DNA from: Myxococcus hansupus
Lineage (GTDB): Bacteria; Myxococcota; Myxococcia; Myxococcales; Myxococcaceae
Direction: 5' to 3'
Assembly (NCBI RefSeq): GCF_000280925.3
Contig: NZ_CP012109.1
Location: 2,004,501-2,068,500, forward strand
DNA: 64,000 bases
Position numbers and translations under genes: made by a program. Under the pieces are notes generated by a model. It was given only the letters and a program-made list of their open reading frames with translations, was not told the DNA's origin and did not search any database. This document shows positions 35,090 through 42,968 of the stretch, piece by piece; position 1 is the first letter of the stretch; each line of letters starts with the position of its first letter.

Positions 35090-35177
35090 CCGGCCGGCCG
35101 GGCAGGCCGTGGCGCGGAGGGGGGCGCCGCGAGAGAAGAACGGACGGGCCGGACGTTTGGCCCTAAGATGGCGCCCG

Positions 35178-36023
35178 ATGCGAAGCTTGGCGCTGATTTC
35201 CCTGCTGGTCCTCCCAGGTTGCTTCTACCCCGCTGACCGCGGCCGCGCCCTCGAGGCGAAGGTCGACCGGCTCGGCGCTGACACGGCTCAGATTCAGACG
35301 GAGCTGAAGGAGGCGCGCGAGCAGCTCGCCGCCGCGCTCCCGCTGATCGACGAGAAGGTCGCCGAGGTCACCAAGGCCCTCAAGGGGCTGGACACCGCCG
35401 CGCGCCGCAAGGACGCGGACATCGGCGTCCAGTTCCAGAAGACGGTCGAGGACCTCGCCCAGCTCCGGGGCCAGGTGGAGACCTACCTCCACAAAATCAC
35501 CGAGCTGGAGACCGCGCTGGCCGCGCAGGACCAGAAGCTCATCGCCATGCAGGGCGAGGCGGCGTTGAAGGAGGCCGAGGCCAAGCGGAAGGCCGAGGAG
35601 CTCAAGCGCCCCACGGACAAGAAGGAGTTCCTCGCGCTCGCCAAGGAGAAGGCCAAGGCCGGTGACGTGATTCTGGCCCGCCAGCTCTACAACGAGTTCA
35701 TGAAGAAGTGGGCCAAGGACCCGCTGGTGGGGGATGCCCACTTCGGCCTGGGTGAGACGTACTTCACCGAGTCCAAGTGCCGCGAGGCCCTCTTCGAGTA
35801 CGGCAAGGTGCTGCAGGACTTCCCGAAGGCGGAGTCCGCGCCAGAGTCCTACCTGCGCTCGTCGGACTGCTTCGCCCAGCTCAAGATGAAGGAAGAGTCG
35901 CGGCTGGCGCTCGAGGAACTCATCAAGAGCTACCCGAAGTCGCCCGAGGCGAAGACGGCGAAGGACCGCATCGCCGAGCTGGATAAGCCGAAGACGCCCC
36001 CGGCCAAGAAGGGCAAGAAGTGA
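35178..36023 (+). CDS. YbgF/CpoB-like coiled-coil TPR lipoprotein
   Basis: A 281-residue protein from ATG 35178. Lipobox LPGC at Cys15 of MRSLALISLLVLPGCFY. Residues 20-140 form a coiled coil (DRLGADTAQIQTELKEAREQ), and 155-265 hold TPRs (ARQLYNEFMKKWAKD, GLGETYFTESKCREALFEYG, RSSDCFAQLKMKEESRLALE). This is the architecture of CpoB/YbgF, which links the Tol system to peptidoglycan synthesis, but no tol or pal gene is adjacent. A basic tail (KTPPAKKGKK) ends it. The stop overlaps the next gene's GTG start. Confidence 0.82.
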   Translation: MRSLALISLLVLPGCFYPADRGRALEAKVDRLGADTAQIQTELKEAREQLAAALPLIDEKVAEVTKALKGLDTAARRKDADIGVQFQKTVEDLAQLRGQVETYLHKITELETALAAQDQKLIAMQGEAALKEAEAKRKAEELKRPTDKKEFLALAKEKAKAGDVILARQLYNEFMKKWAKDPLVGDAHFGLGETYFTESKCREALFEYGKVLQDFPKAESAPESYLRSSDCFAQLKMKEESRLALEELIKSYPKSPEAKTAKDRIAELDKPKTPPAKKGKK

Positions 36024-37165
36024 GCCCGCGTCCGGTGAAGCTGGCGGCGCTCGCGCTGCTGCTCCTGCTGCCCCTGGTGGCCGGCGCGGCGCCGAAGCAG
36101 CTCGTCCTCCTCTTCACCGGAGACAATGGGGGCGAAGTCGCCCCCTGTGGTTGACGGCACAATCCCTCTGGCGGTCTTGCCAGACGAAAAGTCGCGATTG
36201 AGAAGGAGCGCAAGCAGGGCGCCCCCGTGCTCGTGCTGGACGCGGGCAATGCGCTCTTCAAGAGCCGGGACAGCGCCAGCGCTCCGGACGCGAGGGCGCG
36301 CGCGGAGCTCGTGCTCGCGCAGATGGAGGCGCAGGGCACCGCGGCCATGGCCGTGGGCACGCGGGACCTCGGGCTCGGCGTGGAGTTCCTCCAGGCGCAG
36401 ACGCGCAAGGCGAAGCTGAAGCTCCTGTCGGCCAACCTCGTGGACGGGCAGGGGAAGCGGGTGTTTCCCGCCTCGCTGGTGACGAAGCTGAAGGGCGTGA
36501 CGGTTGGCGTGGTGGGCGTCTCCCCGGAGACCCCCAAGCCGGTGCCCGTGGGGATTCCCGCCAAGGGCTCGCCCCAGGAGCTCGTCCAGGGGCTTCCAGG
36601 GGACCCCGCCGTGGCCGCCGAGGTCCAGCGCCTGCGGAAGGAGGCCGGGGTGGACGTCGTCGTGGTGCTCGCGGCGGTGTCCTACGACGAGGCCCTGCGC
36701 CTGGCCGACCAGGTGGAAGGCGTGGACTTCGTGGTGCAGTCCAACGACGGCCGGCCACCGGGGTACGCCCAGAGTCAGGGGCAGGCCACCGTGATTCCGC
36801 CCGGGGACCGGGGGCGCCAGCTCGCGAAGCTGGTGCTCCAGGTGGCCGGGAAGGGGCGCTTCGAGGACGCCGCCGAGCAGGACCGGATGCGCCAGAGCCT
36901 GCGCCTGCTCGACGACAACATCGTCCGGGCGAAGCAGCGGCTGGCGGGCACCCAGGACGCGGCCCAGAAGGCGGCCCTGGAGAAGAGCGTCGCCAGCCTG
37001 GAAGCCCGGCAGGCGGCCCTGCGCAAGACGTTGGAGGGCGGCGCAACGCCCGCGGGGCGCACGCATCTATTGTCGTACATCCAGCTTGGAAGTGACGTGC
37101 CGGCGGACCCGGGCGTTCAGAAGCGGGTGGAGCGCGTCGAGCCGCCCGGCTCGGCGGCCCATTGA
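36020..37165 (+). CDS. 5'-nucleotidase-like secreted protein, probable selenoprotein (Sec45)
   Basis: A 381-residue product if the TGA at 36152-36154 is read as selenocysteine. The GTG start at 36020 overlaps the CpoB-like stop (GTGA). Residues 1-24 are a signal peptide (LALLLLLPLVAGA). GEVAPCG-U-RHNPSGGLARR is the conserved EPCGCR.NP.GG.ARR motif of UshA-like 5'-nucleotidase/metallophosphatase proteins, with U replacing its second Cys. The frame stays open for 337 codons after the TGA with normal codon bias, and a SECIS-like hairpin follows. Metal-binding motifs look degenerate (LDAGNALF for D.GD, GTRDLG for GNHE), so a redox or binding role is more likely than hydrolysis. A gene caller would report only 36227-37165. 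Confidence 0.8.
36152..36184 (+). promoter_or_regulatory. UGA codon and SECIS-like hairpin
   Basis: TGA at 36152-36154 is followed after 18 nt by the loop GGTCTT (36173-36178) closed by a perfect 6-bp stem, TCTGGC (36167-36172) with GCCAGA (36179-36184). The E. coli fdhF SECIS has the same loop core GGUCU at the same 18-nt distance from its UGA; that loop binds SelB. The bulged U of the fdhF stem is not evident here. Confidence 0.75.
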
Positions 37166-37233
37166 TCCGAGCTGGCCTTGTGAAGCGGTCCAAGCGCCAT
37201 TATAAGCGCCGACCATCCCTCAGCGCCGGACCT

Positions 37234-37253
37234 CCCACCCGTTGGCGGGTGGG
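37234..37253 (+). other. Hairpin upstream of rpmE
   Basis: CCCACCCG (37234-37241) pairs with CGGGTGGG (37246-37253) around a TTGG loop, 24 nt before the rpmE start. It could be a terminator of the selenoprotein operon or a leader structure used for L31 autoregulation; there is no T-run. Confidence 0.45.
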
Positions 37254-37276
37254 GGCAAGGCATACTGGAGAGTGCC

Positions 37277-37504
37277 ATGAAGCCTGAAATCCATCCCGTC
37301 TACCCTGCGTCCCGCGTGACCTGCATGTGCGGCAACGTCGTGGAGACGAAGTCCACCCGCGGCTCGTTCTCGGTGGAAATCTGCTCGAACTGCCACCCCT
37401 TCTTCACGGGCAAGTACAAGCTCGTGGACACGGCCGGCCGCATCGACCGCTTCCGCAAGAAGTACGGCGCGTCGCCGACGTCCGCCGCCTCCAAGAAGGC
37501 GTAG
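37277..37504 (+). CDS. rpmE: 50S ribosomal protein L31, zinc form
   Basis: A 75-residue L31. [20 protein letters not shown] and [20 protein letters not shown] are the family signature; the CxC and CSNC pairs make it the zinc-binding (C+) type, not the zinc-starvation YkgM form. [10 protein letters not shown] is the usual basic C-terminal part, followed by a short Ser/Ala/Lys tail. It sits alone between the nucleotidase-like gene and a methyltransferase. Confidence 0.97.
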   Translation: MKPEIHPVYPASRVTCMCGNVVETKSTRGSFSVEICSNCHPFFTGKYKLVDTAGRIDRFRKKYGASPTSAASKKA

Positions 37505-37510
37505 TTCGCG

Positions 37511-37529
37511 GGGGCCTCTCACGGGCCCC
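37511..37529 (+). terminator. Candidate rpmE terminator
   Basis: GGGGCC (37511-37516) and GGCCCC (37524-37529) form a stem with loop TCTCACG, 6 nt after the rpmE stop. GC-only, no T-run. Confidence 0.45.
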
Positions 37530-37552
37530 GGCACAGTCCAGGCAGTTCCCGA

Positions 37553-37599
37553 CGAGCAGGGTGACGGAGACCTCCAGAAAGGTCCTCCCGCCCTGCTCG
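37553..37599. other. Long imperfect hairpin in the rpmE-methyltransferase gap
   Basis: A perfect 9-bp outer stem, CGAGCAGGG (37553-37561) with CCCTGCTCG (37591-37599), encloses a second stem GGAGACCT/AGGTCCTCC (37566-37573 and 37580-37588, one bulge) with a CCAGAA loop. No reading frame covers it. It may be a second terminator, a structured RNA, or a repeat-family element. Confidence 0.45.
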
Positions 37600-37722
37600 C
37601 GGTGCTTCTACGGCATGAATGCCCCGTCAAGTTTCAGGGTGCTACAGGCCAGAAATTAGACGTAGCACCGAAGCGACCGCACATTCCGCCGCGTCCACGA
37701 CGAAGAGTCCGACGGAGGCGAG

Positions 37723-38607
37723 ATGTCCGCGCACGCTGCTGCAGCCCCTTCCCTGAAAGTCGTCCGCCGCTCGCTCAGCGAGAGCGTCCATTCCAAAGGG
37801 GAGGCCTACACGCTGCTGCACGGCGACAGCCTGGAGCTGATGTCCCAGTTCGAGCCCCAGACGTTCGACATGATTTTCGCCGACCCGCCGTACTTCCTCT
37901 CCAACGGCGGCACCACCTGCAAGGGCGGCAAGCGCGTCTCGGTGGCCAAGGGTGGCTGGGACGTGTCGCGCGGCGTGGAGGAGGACCACAAGTTCACCAC
38001 CGAGTGGCTCGCGGCCTGCCAGCGCCTGCTCAAGCCCACCGGCACGCTGTGGGTGAGCGGCACGCAGCACGTCATCTTCAACGCCGGCTTCGCGATGCAG
38101 AAGCTCGGCTACAAGCTGCTCAACACCGTCACCTGGTTCAAGCCCAACGCGAGCCCCAACCTGGCGTGCCGCTACTTCACGCACTCCACGGAGCTGCTCA
38201 TCTGGGCCTCGCCGAAGTCCGGCGGCAAGCTGCAGCACACGTTCAACTACGCGCGCATGAAGGCGGAGAACGGCGGCAAGCAGATGCGCGACGCCTGGGC
38301 GCTGCCGCCCTCCGGTGACGCCGAGCTGACGGCGGACGGCGAGGGCCGGATGTGGACGCTCACCGTCCCGCGCGGCGGCGAGGAGAAGGCCCACGGCAGC
38401 CACCCCACGCAGAAGCCGGTGGCGCTGCTGGAGCGCATCCTGGAGGCGAGCTGCCCCCCGGACGCGCTCGTGCTGGACCCCTTCAACGGCAGCGGCACCA
38501 CGGGCGTGGCGGCCCTCAAGCTGGGCCACCGCTACGTGGGCATCGACATGGACGAGAAGTACCTCGACCTGTCCCAGAAGCGCCTGAACGCGATGGCGTC
38601 CAAGTAG
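37723..38607 (+). CDS. Beta-class DNA methyltransferase, solitary
   Basis: A 294-residue site-specific amino-methyltransferase (N6-adenine or N4-cytosine). Motif IV DPPY is in FDMIFADPPYFLSNGG (about 45-60) and the SAM motif I is C-terminal in VLDPFNGSGTTG, the beta-class order. HGSHPTQKPVALLERIL is the usual motif X region. The length is normal. No restriction endonuclease gene lies next to it, so it is an orphan enzyme with a likely epigenetic role. The recognition site cannot be told from sequence. Confidence 0.9.
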   Translation: MSAHAAAAPSLKVVRRSLSESVHSKGEAYTLLHGDSLELMSQFEPQTFDMIFADPPYFLSNGGTTCKGGKRVSVAKGGWDVSRGVEEDHKFTTEWLAACQRLLKPTGTLWVSGTQHVIFNAGFAMQKLGYKLLNTVTWFKPNASPNLACRYFTHSTELLIWASPKSGGKLQHTFNYARMKAENGGKQMRDAWALPPSGDAELTADGEGRMWTLTVPRGGEEKAHGSHPTQKPVALLERILEASCPPDALVLDPFNGSGTTGVAALKLGHRYVGIDMDEKYLDLSQKRLNAMASK

Positions 38608-38628
38608 CGCCTGCCCGCCGCGCGCCGC

Positions 38629-40383
38629 TCAGGCGCGCGACAGGATGAGCTCCACGCCCTGCCGGGCGATGGGGTGGTAGCGCTCCCCGTGCTTCTTGAA
38701 GAGGGCGCGCGCCAGGCCGCGGTAGTCGTGGGACGCGGAGAGCACCCCGTACAGCGGCTTGAGGTACTTCATCCGGCCCACCTCGCCGAGGAACGCCTCG
38801 GTGCGCGCCACGGCCGGCTCCCAGCCCCCGCGCAGCGCCGCCACCAGCCACGCCACCAGGACCTCCGGGTTGCGGCTCTGGGTGAGGTGGAAGCGCGCGT
38901 CGAGCTGCTGGAAGACGTCCCGAGGCGTCGTGCGCGGCAGGGACTCCAGGTAGAGCTGCCACTCCGTGGGCGTCCAATCCTTGGCCTGCTCCTGCGTGGG
39001 CACCGTGCCTCGCAGCGCCTCCAGGGATTCCAGCCGGCGCGAGCGCGGCGACGGCGCCCCCGCGGGCACGCCGGGCCGGTGCAGGTACGCCTCCGCGTCC
39101 ACCTGGGCGAGCACCCCGGGCAGCTCCTTCTCCGCGAAGGCCACGAACTCCTCCGTGGTGAGCGCGCGGAAGCGGTAGGTGGCCAGGTAGCGGCGCAGGA
39201 ACTCGTCGAACGCGGGGCGTCCGGCGGCGTCCTCCATGGCGCGCAGGAGCAGGTAGCCCTTCTCGTAGGGAATCTGGGAGAAGGCCTCGTCCGGGTCCAC
39301 GCCGGCCAGGTGCGTGCGCAGCGACGTGAGCTGCGGGTGCGAGCGGAAGTGCTGCATCGCGGAGTCCAGCGCCCGCCGGCCCAGCGCGCCGTGCAGCGCG
39401 GTGACCTCCTGCCCGGCCAGCGCCTCCAGGATGCGGCGCTCGGCGAAGACGGTGAAGCCCTCGTTGAGCCAGAAGTGCTCCGCGGAGGCATTCGTCACCA
39501 GGTTGCCCGTCCACGAGTGCGCCAGCTCGTGCGCCACCACATTCACCAGACTCTTGTCGCCGGTGATGAGCGTGGGCGTGAGGAACGTCAGCCGCGGGTT
39601 CTCCATGCCGCCGTAGGGGAACGAGGGCGGCATGGTGAGCAGGTCGAACCGCTCCCAGTCGTAGGGCCCGAAGAGGGACTCCGCGGCGCGCAGCATGTCG
39701 TCCACGCCGGAGAACTCCTCCGCCGCGTCCTCCAAGAGCTCCGGCTCCGCCCACACGCGTGAGCGCGGCCCCAGCTCCTTGGGCGCCAGGCTGCCCACCG
39801 CGAAGGCGAGCAGGTAGGGCGGCACCGGCTGGGGCATCTCGTAGTGTTCCTCCGCCTCCACCCCCAGCTCCTCGCGCCGCAGGAAGCTGGCGGCCATGAC
39901 GGCCTTGAGCGCCTTGGGAATCCGCAGCGACGCCTGGTAGCGGATGCGGATGCGCGGCGTGTCCTGGAGTGGCACCACGCTTCGGGCGTGGATGGCCTGG
40001 CACTGGCTATAGAGGAAGGGGTGCTGCCCACCGGCCGTCTGCGAGGGCGTCAGCCACTGGAGCGCGCTCGCGTGCGGCGCCGTGCGGTAGCGCACGGTGA
40101 ATTGCCTCAAGCCCGCCGGCAGCTCGATGCGCAGCCGGCTGCCCAGGATGGGCTCGGAAGGGGAGAGGATGTAGGGCAAGGGGCGACCCGCGGTGTCGAC
40201 CACGTCTCGGATTTCCAGATCCCGAGTATCCAGGTCCAGCGGACCCGCCGAGGCTTCCTTCAGGGTGTGTGTGACTTCCGCGTGAAGCCGCTGCGTCCTG
40301 AAATCGACGCGGGCCCTCCAGTCCAGGGTTTCCGTCTCAGGCTGCGTGCTGTCGTTGTACGAGTGCGGGTCGAGGCGCGCCAT
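38629..40383 (-). CDS. M1 family zinc aminopeptidase
   Basis: A 584-residue protein without a signal peptide. Family motifs: PYGGMENPRLTF (257-268, the GxMEN substrate anchor), HELAHSWTGN (zinc His285, catalytic Glu286, His289) and NEGFTVFAE with zinc Glu308, spaced 19 residues from His289 as required. Arrangement and length resemble leukotriene A4 hydrolase-like aminopeptidases. It cleaves N-terminal residues from peptides in the cytoplasm. It is divergent from the fad operon. Confidence 0.93.
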   Translation of the reverse strand: MARLDPHSYNDSTQPETETLDWRARVDFRTQRLHAEVTHTLKEASAGPLDLDTRDLEIRDVVDTAGRPLPYILSPSEPILGSRLRIELPAGLRQFTVRYRTAPHASALQWLTPSQTAGGQHPFLYSQCQAIHARSVVPLQDTPRIRIRYQASLRIPKALKAVMAASFLRREELGVEAEEHYEMPQPVPPYLLAFAVGSLAPKELGPRSRVWAEPELLEDAAEEFSGVDDMLRAAESLFGPYDWERFDLLTMPPSFPYGGMENPRLTFLTPTLITGDKSLVNVVAHELAHSWTGNLVTNASAEHFWLNEGFTVFAERRILEALAGQEVTALHGALGRRALDSAMQHFRSHPQLTSLRTHLAGVDPDEAFSQIPYEKGYLLLRAMEDAAGRPAFDEFLRRYLATYRFRALTTEEFVAFAEKELPGVLAQVDAEAYLHRPGVPAGAPSPRSRRLESLEALRGTVPTQEQAKDWTPTEWQLYLESLPRTTPRDVFQQLDARFHLTQSRNPEVLVAWLVAALRGGWEPAVARTEAFLGEVGRMKYLKPLYGVLSASHDYRGLARALFKKHGERYHPIARQGVELILSRA

Positions 40384-40441
40384 GGAGGGCCGGTATGTAG
40401 TCCGCCTGTCCTCCAGTGGCGAGCGCCCTGGTCGTCCGAAC

Positions 40442-40463
40442 CGATTGACTTTCGGGTCAATCG
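40442..40463. promoter_or_regulatory. 22-bp palindromic operator before the fad operon
   Basis: Arms CGATTGAC (40442-40449) and GTCAATCG (40456-40463) with a TTTCGG spacer. It includes TTGACT (40445-40450), a likely -35 element; a weak -10 (TACATT or CATTTG) follows near 40466-40473. A dimeric repressor such as a TetR-type fatty-acid regulator could occlude the promoter from this site. Confidence 0.6.
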
Positions 40464-40510
40464 CCTACATTTGTGCAATCCCCTCCTTCCCAACAGGGAG
40501 CCTTTTCCAC

Positions 40511-42889
40511 ATGACGACGCGGATCCGCAAAGTGGCTGTGCTGGGCGCCGGAGTAATGGGCAGCGGCATCGCCGCGCACCTGGCCAACTCGGGCGTGCGC
40601 GCGCTCCTCCTGGACATCGTTCCGCCCAAGGCCGGCCCGGGCGAGGACACCTCCTCGAAGGCGTTTCGCAACAAGTTCGCCCAGGGCGCGCTGGCCAACC
40701 TGCGCAAGCAGAAGCCCAGCCCCATCGTCTCCGGCGAGGTGCTCACCAACATCGAGGTGGGTAACTTCGAGGACGACCTGAACCGCATCGCCGAGTGCGA
40801 CTGGGTGGTCGAGGTGGTGAAGGAGGACCTGAAGATCAAGCAGGACCTCTTCGCCAAGGTGGAGAAGATCGTCCGCCCGGGCACCATCGTGTCGTCCAAC
40901 ACCTCCGGCATGTCGATTGTCGGGATGACGGAGGGCCGCGGCGCGGAGTTCAAGAAGAACTTCCTCGTCACGCACTTCTTCAACCCCGTCCGCTACATGA
41001 AGCTCCTGGAGCTGGTGGCCGGCAAGGAGACGTCCCCGGAGGTGCTCAAGACGCTGCACCGCTTCGGCGAAGAGGTGCTGGGCAAGGGCATCGTCTACGG
41101 CAAGGACACCACCAACTTCATCGCGAACCGCATTGGCGTGTACGGGATGATGCGGACCATCGCCTCCATGGAGAAGGCGGAGCTGTCCATCGAAGAGGTG
41201 GACAAGATCTTTGGCCCGGCCATGGGCCGCCCCAAGTCCGCCGTGTTCCGCACCGCGGACATCGTGGGCCTGGACACGTTCACCCACGTGGCGAAGAACT
41301 GTTACGACACGCTGACGCACGATGAAGAGCGTGACGTGTTCGCCAGCCCCGCGTTCCTCCAGAAGATGGTGGAGAAGAACATGCTGGGCGACAAGAGCGG
41401 CGGCGGCTTCTACAAGAAGCAGGGCAAGGAGATCCTCGCGCTCGACCTGAAGTCGCTGGAGTACCGGCCGCAGGCGAAGGTGCGCTACGAGTCGCTGGGC
41501 GCCGCGCGGGACATCGAGAACGTGCGCGAGCGCGTGGCCTCGGTGATGAACGCCGAGGACAAGGCGGCGAAGTTCGCCGAGGGCGTCACGCTGGACGTGC
41601 TGGCCTACACCAGCCGCCGCATCCCGGAGATCGCCGACGACGTGGTCAACGTGGACCGCGGCGTGCGCTGGGGCTTCGGTTGGGACCTGGGGCCCTTCGA
41701 GGTCTGGGACGCGTACGGCGTGAAGAAGGGCGTGGAGCGGATGAAGGCCCTGGGCCTGAAGCCGGCCGCGTGGGTGGAGGAGATGCTGGCCGCTGGCCGC
41801 GAGTCCTTCTACGGCGTGGCGGACGGCAAGGACACGTACTGGGACATCCCGTCCAAGTCCGTGAAGGTGGTGCCGGAGAACGCCCGCACGCAGCGCGTGG
41901 AGTACCTCAAGCGCGGCAACAAGAAGATCGCCGGCAACGACGGCGCCACGCTGTGGGACCTGGGCGACGGCGCGACGCTGCTCGAGTTCCACACGAAGAT
42001 GAACTCCATCGATGACCAGATCATCGAGATGATGAACACCGCGCTGGACGAGACGGAGAAGAACCACAAGGGCCTCGTCATCGGGAACGACGGCTCCAAC
42101 TTCTCCGCGGGCGCGAACATCGTGGCGCTGCTGTGGGCGGCCAAGAGCGGCGAGTTCGAGTCCATCCGCAAGCTGGTGACGGGCTTCCAGGCGGTGAACC
42201 AGCGCATGCGCTACAGCCCGGTGCCGGTGGTGACGGCGCCCTTCAACCTCACGCTCGGCGGCGGCGCCGAGGTGACGATGGGCGGCAACGCCATCCAGGC
42301 CAGCGCCGAGCTGTACATGGGCCTGGTGGAAGTGGGCGTGGGCCTCATCCCGGGCGGCGGCGGCAACATGCAGTTGCTGCGCAACGTCTACGGCCCGTTC
42401 GGCACGGACAAGGACTTCGACTTCTTCCCCTTCCTGAAGAAGATCTTCCTCACCATCGGCATGGCGAAGGTTGCCACCAGCGCGGAAGAGGCGCGCGAGG
42501 CGGGCTTCCTGACGCAGGCGGATGGCATCAGCGCCAACCGGGACTTCCTGCTGTCCGACGCGAAGGCCCGCGTGCTGGGCATGGCGGACGCCGGCTTCAA
42601 GGCGCCCCGTCCCTCGCGCTTCCGCCTGCCGGGCACCAGCGGCGCGGCCACCATCGACATGATGCTCTACGACATGGAGCTCAACGGCCAGGTGAGCGCG
42701 CACGACCGGAAGATCGCCCAGAAGCTGGCGAAGGTCCTGACGGGTGGCAACACCAGCTCGTCGCTGCTCGTGACGGAAGAGCGCTTGCTGGAGCTGGAGG
42801 CGGAGGCCTTCCTGAGCCTGTGCGGCGAGGAGAAGACCCAGGACCGCCTGCAGCACATGATTGAGAAGGGCAAGCCGCTGCGGAACTGA
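40511..42889 (+). CDS. 3-hydroxyacyl-CoA dehydrogenase/enoyl-CoA hydratase, FadN-like
   Basis: A 792-residue bifunctional enzyme from ATG 40511. The dehydrogenase domain is N-terminal (VAVLGAGVMGSGIAAHLANS, NAD-binding; SSNTSGMSI; HFFNPVRYMKLLELVAG) and the crotonase-like domain C-terminal (VIGNDGSNFSAGANI, LTLGGGAEVTMGG, VGLIPGGGGNMQLL). This order is the reverse of E. coli FadB and matches Bacillus FadN. It performs the second and third steps of fatty acid beta-oxidation. It is followed by a thiolase gene at 79 bp in the same operon. Confidence 0.92.
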   Translation: MTTRIRKVAVLGAGVMGSGIAAHLANSGVRALLLDIVPPKAGPGEDTSSKAFRNKFAQGALANLRKQKPSPIVSGEVLTNIEVGNFEDDLNRIAECDWVVEVVKEDLKIKQDLFAKVEKIVRPGTIVSSNTSGMSIVGMTEGRGAEFKKNFLVTHFFNPVRYMKLLELVAGKETSPEVLKTLHRFGEEVLGKGIVYGKDTTNFIANRIGVYGMMRTIASMEKAELSIEEVDKIFGPAMGRPKSAVFRTADIVGLDTFTHVAKNCYDTLTHDEERDVFASPAFLQKMVEKNMLGDKSGGGFYKKQGKEILALDLKSLEYRPQAKVRYESLGAARDIENVRERVASVMNAEDKAAKFAEGVTLDVLAYTSRRIPEIADDVVNVDRGVRWGFGWDLGPFEVWDAYGVKKGVERMKALGLKPAAWVEEMLAAGRESFYGVADGKDTYWDIPSKSVKVVPENARTQRVEYLKRGNKKIAGNDGATLWDLGDGATLLEFHTKMNSIDDQIIEMMNTALDETEKNHKGLVIGNDGSNFSAGANIVALLWAAKSGEFESIRKLVTGFQAVNQRMRYSPVPVVTAPFNLTLGGGAEVTMGGNAIQASAELYMGLVEVGVGLIPGGGGNMQLLRNVYGPFGTDKDFDFFPFLKKIFLTIGMAKVATSAEEAREAGFLTQADGISANRDFLLSDAKARVLGMADAGFKAPRPSRFRLPGTSGAATIDMMLYDMELNGQVSAHDRKIAQKLAKVLTGGNTSSSLLVTEERLLELEAEAFLSLCGEEKTQDRLQHMIEKGKPLRN

Positions 42890-42968
42890 CGGCCCGCCGG
42901 TATCCATAGGCTACTGAACCTGAGATTCGTTGAAGGCCCGGGTGCCCCCCGGGCAAGGAGACATCAAA

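Noticed and set aside
36152..36154. TGA as a simple nonsense mutation or sequencing error
   Set aside because: The downstream hairpin matches a SECIS in loop and distance, the TGA replaces a conserved Cys, and the frame stays open with normal codon use.
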